Origin: Amaurobius ferox
Lineage: Eukaryota > Arthropoda > Arachnida > Araneae > Amaurobiidae
DNA: 64,000 nucleotides
Direction: 5' to 3'
NCBI GenBank assembly: GCA_951213105.1
Contig: OX578135.1
Span: 165,158,750-165,222,749 of the forward strand
Notes under the pieces: model-generated
Databases searched by the model: none
Seen by the model: the letters and a program-made list of their open reading frames with translations, nothing else
Told to the model about the DNA's origin: nothing
Part shown: positions 1 to 12,323 of the stretch, piece by piece
How positions within the stretch are numbered: the first letter of the stretch is position 1
Layout of the letters: the number at the start of each line of letters is the position of its first letter
Translations under genes and position numbers: made by a program

Positions 1-314
1 ATTTTACACGTTCTTAATAATAGTCATTTTCTTCCTTTGGGAGTAAAACTGGAGAAATGGTGTTGCAGAAAGGGAGATTTTGACTACTTGCGATAAGGGA
101 TGTTTAGATATTTAGGATAGAGTGATTCGTTGCGGGGGGGCGGGGGTTGACCCATAGCAGGACAATTATCACTCGTGTACACACTTTTCATCCTGCGTTT
201 TTTATACCATCCAGCCTAGTCAGGATGGAAGGTGCTAGGAGTTGCAAAAGAAGGCATCTCCTGATGTAGACAATGAACCAAAATTCACACGGATTTGAAT
301 TGCATAGTGTAGAG
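1..314. other. No gene seen; AT-rich flank
   Basis: I see no open frame of note and no recognised element. There is a run of G around 134-148. The last eight bases (GTGTAGAG, 307-314) form the left, imperfect TSD of the hAT-like MITE that follows. Confidence 0.5.
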
Positions 315-683
315 TAATGATCTCCAAACATTTTTAATCACATACCCCTAAGACCTACTCGCGTACCCCTGTGATAAGTACAGATCGGGAATTACTTTTA
401 TTTTTTGTTCTTACCGGGCATTCTAATCATAATATTACTTTGCTAAACGATCATTATATTCATGATCATTATATTTACGATTATTGTATTTACGATCATT
501 GAATTTTACGATCGTAGTATTCATGATCATGTAATTTAAAAATAAAAGTTAATATTTGTTATGTTTTAATTGATTTTCTTATTTTCTCTGTCAATATACA
601 ATTCGTCTTAGGGGGAAAATACAAAAGAAAATATCGGCGTGCCCTCGCGTATCGAATCGTGTACCCCACTTTGGAGACCACTG
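315..683. mobile_element. hAT-like MITE, decayed
   Basis: This 369-bp non-coding element has terminal inverted repeats. The right end reads inward on minus as CAGTGGTCTCCAAAGTGGGG. The left end is a decayed match (TAATGATCTCCAAAC), and both continue into a pyrimidine/GTACCCC-type stretch. The flanking octamers GTGTAGAG (307-314) and TTGTAAAG (684-691) match at 6 of 8 positions, which fits an old 8-bp hAT TSD. Its middle holds several short repeats around GATCATTATATT (447-535). No transposase codons are visible, so it must have been moved by another element. Confidence 0.6.
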
Positions 684-691
684 TTGTAAAG

Positions 692-1505
692 GATCATTTA
701 GTCCCTGGAGGACAGACAGCGTGGATTCTACTATATAAAAGTGTAATGAAGAATTTAAAATAATTTCTTATAGGGTTGTATCCGGCTGATAAGGTTTCAC
801 TATTATAAACGAAGTCTCACGTTCTACAAATGCTTTTCCATTATTGCAAACCACCTATAACGAAATTATCTGTCTCTTCTCTCTGTTCCCCTATTTCGAT
901 CAAAATTATCTGCTCTGCTCGACGGGCCACCATGAAGAGACCCAGGATTGGCGAAGAGAAAAAAAGCCTTATCCCGCCGTTTAGCAGCAAATAGAAATGG
1001 ATTGCAGGATATCCCTTTATCTCGCCCCCGCATCACTCACATCAACGACGATTCCCTTAGGCAACAGCAGTCAGGATTATCTCGGATTTGTATGCCCCTG
1101 CGTAACATGTAAGGACTTACTTAACAAATCCTTTCTTATATCAAGTAGGTAATACAGTAATAATAGAACCACGCCATTTTCTGCAAAGCAGGATGAATTC
1201 CTGGAAAGGACTTTCAGCATTCTTAAATTTATCTGCTTTTCTCTCACTTCCTCATAATAAAGAATAGTTGTTTAAGCTTCCATTGATCCCGTGGATCGGA
1301 TTGGCGCTTATTATCCGCTCGTCAGTATGGGATACCCGAAATGTCAGTATGGCTCGTCAGTATGGGATATCCACAATGGCAGCGAAAAAACTTGCTATGT
1401 ACCACAGTTTTCTGAAATCACATGCGCTTTTTGTTTTGCTGTTCTAAATGACTCTTCTTAGAGGTATTTTGGATGTTTTGAATTCCATTGATCCTTGCAT
1501 TCAAT
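692..1505. other. No gene seen; unique-looking spacer
   Basis: No long open frame and no recognised domain. At about 1318-1378 the phrase CTCGTCAGTATGGGATA is duplicated in tandem with slight changes. Otherwise I see nothing I can name. Confidence 0.5.
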
Positions 1506-1670
1506 TTACCTATGAAATGAATTGTTGGGTGGCTTGAGTGGATGGTACTGGTTGCTGTGGCCTTTTGGCCCTGTCTCTGTGTCCTGGGTGCGCTATTTAA
1601 GCGACATTGATTCTTTCCCGTGTACCTTCGGGTGGGTCGGTGTTCTGTTTAGAGTTACCTATGAAATGAA
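1506..1670 (+). mobile_element. Truncated SINE-like insert with 16-bp TSD
   Basis: A 133-bp insert (1522-1654) lies between perfect direct repeats TTACCTATGAAATGAA (1506-1521 and 1655-1670). It opens with TTGGGTGGC and ends with ACCTTCGGGTGGGTCGG. Both phrases also occur, in that order, in the 3' part of the SINE at 14441-14776. It also contains the dyad GGCCTTTTGGCC. I read it as a 5'-truncated, diverged relative of the SINE family found elsewhere in the window. The TSD shows it arrived as a unit, probably by target-primed reverse transcription. Confidence 0.6.
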
Positions 1671-2454
1671 AAGAAAAATTCGTCTTGCGTTTCTAGATGT
1701 CTTGGTCATCTGCAACGATGATATAGATTTCTCACTACGGTCTTTCGTAAACCTTTTTCACTCTCTCTTTACCACATAAAAATTCTTGCCATCCGTCTAA
1801 ACAAAAAATTGCTGCTTTCAATACGTTTGTCCATCGTGTTTTGAACGTTTGTTCTCAATTGAGAGAAAATATTTATAATATTTTACTGTCGATCGTGGTT
1901 TCTCACCTAGTATTGTTAATCATTCTATTAAAAAATTTTCTAAACATTTCTCTAAACTCACGTAACGTCTGAAAATAATTTCAACAACACTGTTATTTTA
2001 CCATGTTGTCCAAAAATCAGTTAGCAGATTGCTAAAATCCTTAAAATATTCAAATTTAATATTGTGTTTAAACCTTTTAATAAATTCAGATTTTCCAATC
2101 TTAAAGACTCTTTATAAATTTCCAATGGTTGGGGCATTTATAGCATTTCTTACTAGTGTGATCTTTCTTATATTGATCAAGCTAAATGTGCTTTAAAATT
2201 TCGTATTAAGGAACATGAAAATTATGTCAAAAAACAGTAATCGTCAACTGCTCAACATTGCTATAATTTTGACAACCGTTTTGAGTTTTCTTCAGCAAAG
2301 ATCTTACAAAAATGCACGTCGATCTATGATCTTGACATCGTTGAAGCCTTCTGCATTCAAAAAAATTCTAGTAATTTAGTTAATAGCTTGTCCAGTACTC
2401 CATTTTTGTCCTCGGTCTGACGGAGTGCCCTATAATTTTTTCCATTTTCTTTGT
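1671..2454. other. AT-rich spacer, nothing recognised
   Basis: AT-rich sequence with no open frame of interest and no repeat I could match elsewhere in the window. Confidence 0.45.
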
Positions 2455-2835
2455 TCCATTTCTTAGCCTTTCAGGCTCTTACGTGTCGTTTTGACATATT
2501 TTTCGTCTTGTTGGGTCTCATTTATTTTCGGTCGAACTTGGCTCTTATATTTTTGTTGTGGTTTGGCTCACGCCAATCTTGTTTGTTACTTCTCGTTTCG
2601 AATTGGAGAATCTGTTCTTCATCCTGCTTTCTGATTGGCTCTCTCACGTGGACTCTTATTCCCGATCTTGGATATATAAAGCCCCGTGTTTCTTCTATTT
2701 GTGCCCATTTTGTTTTTGACTTCGAGTTTGTTGGTTCCTTTGCACTTATGAAAGGGATCCAACGTATCCTTGAAACATCTGTATGCTGCATTAGTATTTT
2801 ATTTGTACTTAAATACATTGATGAAGTCTTCCTTC
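2455..2835 (+). repeat. TATA/CCAAT-bearing repeat, copy 1 (LTR-like)
   Basis: This block is about 70-80% similar by eye to 14843-15230. Shared landmarks, in order, are AGGCTCTTACGTGTCG, ACGCCAATCTTG, CTTCTCGTTTCGAATTGG, GATTGGCTCTCT, a TATA box (TATATAAAGCCCC at 2673-2685) and GTATCCTTGAAACA. Inverted-CCAAT motifs about 40 bp before a TATA box look like a polymerase II promoter. The repeat could be a solo LTR or the promoter end of another element. I could not find TG...CA ends or a TSD, so the class is open. The 135-codon frame running through it is not conserved between copies. Confidence 0.5.
2673..2680 (+). promoter_or_regulatory. TATA box in repeat copy 1
   Basis: TATATAAA lies about 40 bp downstream of GATTGGC, an inverted CCAAT box. 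The same spacing recurs in the second copy (TATAAA at 15051-15056), so the pair is a conserved part of the repeat. Confidence 0.4.
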
Positions 2836-3440
2836 TCCTTTGCACAAAGTGTTTTTAGCTTCAGATCGGACTTATTAGACATAATATACAGAGTGATCGC
2901 AAAATTACCCACATCCAGTCGCTACATCATATCTTGTGCCGAGAAATTAAAATAGTACTTTTTTTTTCAGTTAGGTGGCATAATTGTCTGCTGTTTTTAA
3001 TACGTCAGAAGATCCTTACAGAGCTCTCTTTATCATATCAATCGAAGAACATGGTGTTTTTCCAGAGTGGTAGAATTTTCTATTTGAGAGCGATATTTCT
3101 CAAGTCATTCTTACTAGAGCGGTATAAAAAGTTTCAAATGAAGTATTCATGCTCTAAAGCCCCTAACCATTTCAACACTTGCGAGGTTAATAAAGCGTTT
3201 TCGAAAAACTGGATTTGTTGCAGACACAAAACAGTTCTTCTTTTTAAACTCAGGATAAACTGTAAATATTGAAATGTTAAGCTGTAGAATATGATTATTT
3301 CTTTTAAAAATCTTCAAAGACACTCACAGAAGAATGGCAGTAGAAATGTTGTTTTAAAATACTAGCTCTGAATAATTTAAATAGGAATATTGCTCCGGTA
3401 AAACCTCCAGGTTCTCTAAATGTATATCAGAGCCATGGGT
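2836..3440. other. No gene seen
   Basis: Short overlapping open frames of 60-110 codons occur on plus, but none shows a recognisable domain or a counterpart elsewhere in the window. I see nothing else. Confidence 0.45.
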
Positions 3441-3508
3441 CAAATTATATATATATATATATATATAATTATTTATTAATTATATAAATAAATAAAAATG
3501 AAAAATAA

Positions 3509-4840
<1,332 letters not shown>

Positions 4841-4906
4841 GTCTCTCTCTCTCTTTCTCTCTCTCTTTCGCTCTCTTTCTCTCTCTCTCTTTCTATCTCT
4901 CTTTCT

Positions 4907-4964
<58 letters not shown>

Positions 4965-5187
4965 TTCACACACACACATTCACACACACACACACACACA
5001 TTCTCACACGCATTCACACACACATTCTCACACACACACACACATTCTCACACACATACACACACACATTCTCACACATATACACACACACACATACATT
5101 CTCTCTCTCTCTCACTCACACACACACATTTTCTCTCTCTCTCTCTCTCTCTCTGTCACTCACTCACTCACCTTCTCTTTTCTCTCT
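4841..5187. repeat. Compound CT/CA microsatellite
   Basis: CT-rich runs (4841-4908) pass into CA runs (4909-5096) broken by TTCACA and TTCTCA variants, then back to CT. Both strands stay open through the block, giving His/Thr- or Cys/Val-rich pseudo-proteins. It is simple-sequence DNA. Confidence 0.95.
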
Positions 5188-6082
5188 AAAGAAATTATTG
5201 AAAAATGTGATCGTTAAAAACAGTGACCTCTAGCTAGTATATATTTTATTTATGATACTTTTTCATTGGTAGATATCGACTTTAGATACGGGTACACGCA
5301 GAATATTGAGAATACGAATTAAATGAAAATGAAATATAATAAACTAAATTTAAAACAATTGGTGGCTCACAAAATTTGCTGCGCTTCTAGTGGCAAGATC
5401 ATTAAATTCGGTTCTGCCTCCACTAATATTGGCATTTATATATAGAGAATATCGTGTACTGCCTACGTCAGATTTGTTTTATTAGCTCAACTGCTAAAAT
5501 CAGTGTTGCAAATATTTGTCGGAATAACCGTAGTCAAAATTTGCTCAACCCCATTTTCCTCGCTTAAACAAGTGTCCCCGATTTCATCCGCCCCTGCCAC
5601 GATACGCACTTGACAATGAATTTGCGTTTGACTCGTGAATCACGCCAACTGATTTTTGATCCTAGCGCACGTGAGATAAAGCGACGGCCCTAATTGCCGC
5701 TCATCACGCATGAGTAGCGGTGTAGCTAATGGGTCAGACAATCTTGTTGGTGGATGGTCCAGTGAGCACCGGTTTCCATATTATCTCTGTTGTAAATGAA
5801 AATATCAGTAGTTCATGATGCCAGTAGAATGCTATATACCATTGGATTTCTAATACCAGTACCAAAAATGTCATTTAAGAACGGATACAGACCCCTTGAA
5901 GCCCTGAGCATTTGACATTTTAATGCACTTTTCTACTTATATAATGCAAAATAGCTATGTGACCAGCGCTTCCAACATTCTCAATGGCTAGTGAATGTAA
6001 CGCCTACAAGCTTAATAAAAGTTCTGAATATCATAAACCGTTTCAAATTTGAGCATAAATATAAAATAGCGCGCATTTCTGT
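5188..6082. other. No gene seen; degenerate repeat end
   Basis: The phrase GTGTACTGCCTACGTCAGATTT near 5455-5476 resembles the conserved terminus of the K and P families (GTGCTGCCCACATCAG), so a decayed copy probably ends here. The 5570-5790 stretch is more GC-rich than its surroundings but has no frame I can support. Confidence 0.45.
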
Positions 6083-6492
6083 GAGGCAAAGTGTTGTTGT
6101 TGAGACCCAGACCGACCGACCTACCAGAAAGGTGTAAGGTAACCGTATGGACGGCCGGGAAGTGCCACCCAATTAAGACCGAAACCCAGTGGGGGAGGCA
6201 TCCACAGGAACCATACCCTCCTTCCCCTACCACCAACCTCTCGGAAAGACTTACGGACCCACATGTTTAACGTGATCGTACTCCGCATGAACACGGCGGC
6301 AGTTGTGCCAGCGTGCAAATCCAGCGCGCAAACCACCGGGCTACCGCGTCCGAAATGTGCCAACAGCACGCGGTGTTCCCAGGTGGTCACCCACCCAAGT
6401 ACTAACCGCGCCCGATGCTGCTTAACTTCGGTGATCTAACGAGAACCGGTATTTTCAGCACGGTAGGGCCGTTGGCAGAGGCAAAGTGTTGT
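6083..6492 (-). mobile_element. Complete 5S-tRNA hybrid SINE with 15-bp TSD
   Basis: Perfect direct repeats GAGGCAAAGTGTTGT (6083-6097 and 6478-6492) bound a ~380-bp unit on minus. Its 5' head (6476 down to 6358) is a near-complete 5S rRNA sequence. It is followed directly by a tRNA-like body (GCGGTAGCCCGGTGG, the counterpart of GCGGTAGTCCAGTGG in the 48786 copy), then the core around GTTCACGCGGAGTACG, GGGTCCGTAAGTCC and CCCACTGGGTTTCGG. The 3' hairpin GGCCGTCC...GGTCGGTC and the tail CTGGGTCTCAACAACAAC follow. Because the TSD abuts the first base of the 5S head, both heads moved as one transcript. Hybrid 5S/tRNA SINEs are known in a few animals, such as fruit bats. I know of no such report for this lineage. 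Confidence 0.88.
6358..6476 (-). rRNA. 5S rRNA-derived SINE head (119 nt)
   Basis: Reading on minus, the sequence begins GCCAACGGCC and ends CTGTTGGCA, which pair as helix I. The internal polymerase III promoter is well kept: AGTTAAGCAGCATCGGGC covers box A and the intermediate element, and TGGGTGGGTGACC covers box C. The length equals a normal 5S rRNA to within a base or two. It has no oligo-T terminator and runs straight into a tRNA-like SINE body, and the whole is bounded by a TSD. I therefore call it a SINE promoter module rather than a ribosomal gene. Confidence 0.85.
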
Positions 6493-7094
6493 AAGACTTT
6501 TAAAAATCCCTCTTTATCGTCACCCCTTATTTGAATATTTGAAATTTTATACTTTTCCATTTGGTCTCGAAACTAAGACGAATCGAATAACATCAAAACC
6601 GAGACTTTAGCTGAAGTGGAAGTGATCTATGATTTTGATACACCCCCCTCACTCATCCACTCACTCAGTCAGTCGAGCAGACAGCTTTGTTATATAGCAA
6701 TTTAAAATTTAAATGTTTTTAAACGATTATATAAAATTAATAATGAAGTAGCTATGTCACAGCCTGTAGAATGAAACTTGGGAACGGAATAATCCGAAAA
6801 ATTCCACGCGCGACAAGTAAGCAAGCAATCTTCTTCTGAGCCAAAGTATATACATTTTTTAAAAAATATTTTCTACATTCACATCTACAGTATTCCATCC
6901 AAATTGGGTCCGCTTCAGCGGTTTTTGAGATTCCGAAAAATTTTGAACTTAAGAAGGGCCAAAGATGTGTCACCTGCCTACACACACAGACCGACAAACG
7001 TTCTTTCTGGTATCTAGGGACCCCACCGATGTATCAACGCTGAAAACTCGACTTGTGATTACATCACGATTACCCTACTTTTAAGTTACTTCGT
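6493..7094. other. Decayed P-like repeat remains, no gene
   Basis: Near 6975-7062 the phrases CACACACAGACCGACAAACG and CTGAAAACTCGAC resemble the microsatellite-adjacent part of family P, so a diverged copy ends here. Nothing else is recognised. Confidence 0.4.
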
Positions 7095-7880
7095 TTAAGG
7101 GTGAGCGTCAGTAAATTTTCTGCCCTATCCGCGTTTTGTTAACTTTCGCGGCACACATATTTCGCCGAAATTCTGCTCAATCAGTTGCGAAATATTTTCT
7201 GATAGATAAAATGCAATGCTTAGATTATATTAAAACTAAATTTAATACCCAATAAAACATAGAATATATGTTTTATTTTAATTTAAAATATTTTTGGTGC
7301 TGTCATCTGTTGTCGTAATTTAAATTCATACCGACTATTTTTATTTTTAATGAACATTTTTAAATGTCTATTCCTTCTAATACGCTATTAAATACAACAA
7401 CAGATCATATAATAATAATGCGACAATCACGAAACGTAATTAAACTTGGACTTGAAGACAAAGGAACTTGAAGACAAAACTGCAGTCCTCAGTAATGTAC
7501 ATTCAGATCCCTTATCAAATTTATAGAATGATAAATTACCTTTCCGTGATTGTGGCATTATTATATATGATCTATTGTTGTATTTAATAGCGTATTAGAA
7601 GGAATAGACATTTAAAAATGTTCATTAAAAAATAAAAATAGTCAGTATGAATTAAATTACGACAACAGATGGCAGCACCAAAAATATTTTAAATTAAAAT
7701 AAAACATATATTCTATGTTTTATTGGGTATTAAATTTAGTTTTAATATAATCTAAGCATTGCATTTTATCTATCAGAAAATATTTCGCAACTGATTGAGC
7801 AGAATTTCGGCGAAATATGTGTGCCGCGAAAGTTAACAAAACGCGGATAGGGCAGAAAATTTACTGACGCTCACCCTTAA
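7095..7880. mobile_element. TTAA-flanked foldback element, copy 1
   Basis: TTAA at 7095-7098 and 7877-7880 bounds two arms of roughly 340 bp (7099-7442 and 7536-7876) that are nearly perfect inverted repeats. They start GGGTGAGCGTCAGTAAATTT and share ATTTCGCCGAAATTCTGCTC and GGTGCTG(T/C)CATCTGTTG. The centre is unique and non-coding. A TTAA target is typical of piggyBac-type transposases, but the inner terminal bases here are GGG rather than the usual CCC, so that assignment is tentative. A second copy lies at 41089-41941. The unit could fold into a very long hairpin. Confidence 0.85.
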
Positions 7881-8888
7881 AGTTAAAAGCCTACTTAATC
7901 TACTGTTAAAAGCTTATCTGTCAAGAAAAGTGGTACAAGTCATAATCACTATCACCATACTTTCCTCTAGCTCGCTATGCGATGAAATTAAAACAGCCCT
8001 CTTCTTAGGAACAAGCAAGTAGAGCAACCGCGCAAACTCAAGAAAGTTCGCAATCTGCAACAAAATAGCACGCGTAGCTGAAGGTGGGAGAAAAGTAACC
8101 TCCGCTGCAACGAGAAATGAAGAGAGGTAATATTAAGGAGGAAGAAAAACGAGCGGCAGGATACTGAAGAATGAACTGTAAAAACCACAGAGGAAAGAAA
8201 GAATAGCAATAAATGAGGAATTGGCGAAAGAAACCAAGACAATAAAAGGTAAGAGAACCGACAGTAGTGCGAATAGAAACAGTTGTAGGGAATAAAGCTA
8301 TACTATAGCGGTAATGGAAATACATGAAACGATTAAACTAGCTGCGAAAAATACAAACAAATAAAATAATTGAAAAATAACTGAACACGACAGCCAAACA
8401 ATTTGAGAAAACACGAATAAAAGATGAAACAAATGTGAGGGAACCCACTATGATTTCGGAGGCTATATATAAGCCACATTTTGTTACATTAAATTTTGCA
8501 AAAAATAACTGCAACCCGAAAAACTTAAAGACATATGACAAAAATAATCGAAGGAAGCAGTGTGAAATGGAAACTTATCCGAGATTTCCAAGCGGACCGG
8601 AAAAAGGGACAATGATCCATTCATTCTAAAGGAGTTTGATTGAGACACATTACAGAAACTTTCAAGAAATTCCAATTCAAAAATTGAATTAGGTGTAAAA
8701 ATAGCCTTGACTTCCAAAAATTTGAAAACATGATAGAATATGCTGAACACTCTTGCGCTATACTTGCTTTGAAAAAGAAGGCTGTTTTTTGCCATCGATA
8801 CCGGTTGACTTTCAAATTTTATTGTATGTTATACCTTAAAATAATATTTTATGTAATTTTAGTATTTTTGTTTTTCTGAAAGAAAAAT
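7881..8888. other. No gene seen
   Basis: Several overlapping frames of 60-103 codons exist on both strands around 8000-8800. None shows a domain, a counterpart elsewhere in the window, or a supported start. I see no structural gene. Confidence 0.4.
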
Positions 8889-9624
8889 CTGAAGTGGGCA
8901 GCACTTGACTTTCCCTGCAGACTTATAATCACGTTCTCTTTATTTTAATTAAATTGAATTCACTTTTAATTCAATTTTCGTTCTCATTTGATAACTGAAC
9001 TTATTTTAGATGGCGTAGAGAAAATACGAAAAAATTAAAATATCTCGAGAACGGCTAGTCCTAGTGTAATGGGGTTGGTCTTATTCTTTTCTTCGTTAAA
9101 AATTACGTATTAAACGAGCATTTAATAGATATATTTGCGCATATGTAGTTCTTTATTTTAAATTTTGGCGATTTTTGCGGGCCATTTTGTAAAAAAAGGC
9201 AGATTATTTTTTTCCGAATTGTACCAAAATCAAATCAGCACCAGCGTGACCCACAAGTGACTTATCAACCAAATTTTGTGAAGTTCGGTCCATTAGATTT
9301 TTAGCTAGAGTGGATACAAGCCTTTGCGGGCCATTTCTCAAAAACAGGCGGGTTCTTTTATTTCGAATCGTACCCAAAACTAGTCAGTACCAGGGTCACA
9401 TCCAAGTGACTTACCTACCAAATTTTATGAAATTCGGTCCATTAGTTTTAGAGTTAAGAGTGGATACATACATTGCACAGACACACACACAGACGTCACT
9501 CTAAAAATAGTTTTTTCCTATTCTAGAGGTCTCGAAACGTGTAGATACGTCGAAAACTCGAGTTGCGATTTTCGACATGATTCCAATACTTTCCCTATAC
9601 TTTACCATGTATTGCAGGGAAAGT
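8889..9624 (+). mobile_element. P-family hairpin-ended repeat, copy 1
   Basis: The 5' terminus is CTGAAGTGGGCAGCAC, followed by the subterminal motif ACTTTCCCTGCA. The 3' end is a hairpin, ACTTTCCCTATAC...GTATTGCAGGGAAAGT (9587-9624), whose stem repeats the subterminal motif. A short CA run sits at 9477-9490, next to AGACGTCACT. It has no coding capacity. The architecture of 5' subterminal repeat, internal microsatellite and 3' hairpin matches the non-autonomous Helentron (HINE) type. I infer that class from structure, not from a helicase gene. Confidence 0.65.
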
Positions 9625-9699
9625 AAATATAGAAATGCGCACGATATAGACTGCTTCGTGTAATATGAAACAAAAACAACAACAACAAAAAAAAAAAAT

Positions 9700-10463
9700 C
9701 TGATGTGAGCAGCACATGACTTTCCCTGCAGACTTATATTAACGTTCTCTTTATTTTAATTAAATTTATTTCACTTTTAATTCAATTTTCGTTCTCATTC
9801 GATAACCGGACTTATTTTCAAAGGTGGCGTAGGGAAAGTACGAAAAACTAAAATATCTCGAGAACGGCTAGTTCTAGTGTAATGGGGTTGGTCTTATTCT
9901 TTTCGTCGTTAAAAATTACGTATTAAATCAGCATTTAATGGATATATTTGCGTATACCCAGTTTTTTATTTTAGATTTTGGCAATTTTTACGGGCCATTT
10001 TGCAAAAAAAGGCAGATTATTTTTTTCTGAATCGTACCAAAATCTAATCAGCACCAGGGTGGCCTATACGTGACTCATCTACCGAATTTTGTGAAATTCG
10101 GTCCATTAGTTTTTCAGCTACAGTGGATACAAGCTTTTGCGGGCCATTTCACGAAAAAGGCGGGTTCTTTTATTCCGAATCGTACCCAAAACTGATCAGC
10201 ACCAGCCCCGCCCACAAGTGACTTACCTACAAAATTTTGTGAAATTCGGTCCATTAGTTTTTTAGTTAGAGTGGATACAAAATCTGCACAGACAGACAAA
10301 CACACAGACAGACACACAGACATACACACAGACGTCACGCTAAAAATGGTTTTTTCGTATTCTAGAGGTCTCGAAACGTGTAGATCCGTCGAAAACTCGA
10401 GTTGCGATTTTTGGCATGATTCCAATACTTTCCCTATACATTACCATGTATTGCAGGGAAAGT
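9700..10463 (+). mobile_element. P-family hairpin-ended repeat, copy 2
   Basis: This copy is head-to-tail with copy 1 and very similar to it. It starts CTGATGTGAGCAGCAC, carries ACTTTCCCTGCA at 9718-9729, a CAGACAGACACACAGA microsatellite at 10286-10330, and ends in the same hairpin (10426-10463). The tandem arrangement of two full units is typical of Helitron-like elements. Flanking text at the left is a CAA/A-rich run (9670-9698). Confidence 0.65.
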
Positions 10464-11610
10464 AAAAATGATGTTCGCGTGCATCAGTCAAGAATTATTT
10501 ATATGCCAGTCACACGAATCATTCGCGTCTTCAATAAAGCCATTGTGGCTCCAATGGTGCCATGTCCATTCAGCTTTCATGCCATCTCAGTAAAATAAAT
10601 GTCATAAAAATGGGACGTTAATTCATAGGGAAAGCTCGATGTGATTCTGTACTTCGAGCAAAGCCTGGCACTGTACTATGAAAGCTATAAATGTTGATTT
10701 ATTCAGGTTTGTTTTCATGTGCGCGAATTATGCGTACATGATCTGGATGCTTACCATAGAAACAGAATCTTTTTTAAATATTAATTGAGATAAGCTTTTT
10801 GTTTTTAATTGAAATACAAGCCGTATACCTGTTCTTTATACGGAATATATATACGAGTATAATGTAAAGACACTTAATTTAACTTTTACTGCTAACTTTT
10901 ACTATTTAGAGTCTTTAAAATGCTGTAATCATTCTCACAAAAAGAAAAAGAGTGAATTAGTTCTTCAATGCTAAAATAAAAAATAGGCAGACAGAAGCAT
11001 AACTTACGATTTTATCTGTATAGATACATAATAACAACTTTACAATTAAATAATGTCTCTTTTGAAGACTACTTTTCTGATCTTATTACGGACAGAAATG
11101 AAGATGTTTTATTTATAACCCTTGAGATTAAAAGGTTTCTTTTGTTAATTTATATTCCACAATTTAAGAAACAGAGGCTCTAAAGACAATCGGATCACAT
11201 TATTGAATTTTAAATTGTATTTATTGTAGAAAGGCTTAAAAAACGATTAGAGACCACGTCAGTTCGGAGACTCCAATAAAGTTTTTTATTTTTATTTCAT
11301 TATTTCCCCTTAAAGGCTTCTATAACGATTGAGTTACGCTCAAAGTAAGGAAATAGTCAGAAGGAAGGACATGACGTCAGCACAGGACAGACGGACACTT
11401 CAATTTTAAATAGGACTCTACCAAGGCTACCCATTAAACATTTATGAAATTTGGTAAAGCTGCTGGTGAAAGTTAATGACACAGAGAAAAAGATGGTTTT
11501 TATATTTTAAATAAAGATTTTTGAATATTAATTTTAGAAATTGATTGATTTGAACTCAACTCATTAGATTCATACAGTTAAATTTTGGTTTTTAACTATT
11601 AATATATATT
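10464..11610. other. AT-rich spacer, no gene seen
   Basis: I see no domain-bearing frame and no matched repeat. A 60-codon frame at 10416-10598 has no support. Confidence 0.45.
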
Positions 11611-11737
11611 ACTTTTCTTATATAAATAATGTATAAGGAAAGTATTATGACGGGGTCGAAAATTCGAATTCGAGTTTTCGACGGGAGAGCACGTTTCATG
11701 CATCCCTGATCACGAATCGAACATTTTTGAGGTGATA

Positions 11738-11770
<33 letters not shown>

Positions 11771-12323
11771 TGTTTCATTAGAAAACGATTGACATAAATT
11801 TTAGAACGCTAACATGAACCGTTCTCGAGATATTGCACATTTTTCAAAAAAATTATCAAAATGTCATATAAAATAAAAAAAAAAATTTCCTATTGAGAAA
11901 CATGTTCACTTTTCATATGTAATACCATGCGATAAATTGGGTAACATCATTCTCGTGGATCTAGCTCGTTCCATTCATGAAAAAAGATACTTTGAGTAAT
12001 ACTTCTGTATTTGAACGCCAATAGTCATTTATCTGCTGTAAGAACAACTTATTTCTTCGTCCATAACGCTTGGCGAGATTTAGGCGACGAATTTGGCGGA
12101 ATGTCGCCAACTTGGCGACTTTTTGAAATGTTGCCAAATTAACGAAAATCTCGCCAAATGGGTAAAAATGACGCTAAATCAATGAAGATGACGACTACTT
12201 GTCGAAAATTCAATATCTTGGAAAGAATATTAGTATCTACTATAAGAAAAACCTATTTTTTTTACTGTAAAAGTAGTAAATTCATTACATTATATAAGGA
12301 AAGTCATGTGTTGCCCACATCAG
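11611..12323 (-). mobile_element. K-family hairpin-ended repeat, copy 1
   Basis: Read on minus, it starts CTGATGTGGGCAACACATG and has the subterminal motif ACTTTCCTTATATA. It ends in a hairpin whose stem is the same motif (ACTTTTCTTATATAAATAATGTATAAGGAAAGT on plus at 11611-11643, described here by its ends). Internally it has a near-palindrome around TTCGAATTCGAG, a (TG)n run (11741-11769) and a cluster of TTGGCGA/TCGCCAA motifs (12070-12165). It has no coding capacity. The class is probably Helentron-type non-autonomous (inferred). Confidence 0.65.
12070..12165. repeat. Cluster of TTGGCGA / TCGCCAA motifs
   Basis: Five to six short motifs (TTGGCGAG, TTGGCGGAA, TCGCCAA, TTGGCGACT, TCGCCAAAT) alternate in both orientations within about 95 bp. 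The same cluster recurs in the other K copies (16525-16635, 17445-17540, 19030-19120, 58615-58705). They resemble E2F-type sites, but a structural role is equally possible. Confidence 0.5.

Noticed and set aside
6358..6476. A functional 5S ribosomal RNA gene
   Set aside because: It lacks a terminator, is fused to a SINE body and is bounded by a TSD, so it is a retrotransposed promoter module.
8435..8815. Overlapping frames of 64-103 codons on both strands
   Set aside because: No recognisable motif and no second copy. Lengths are within chance for this window.
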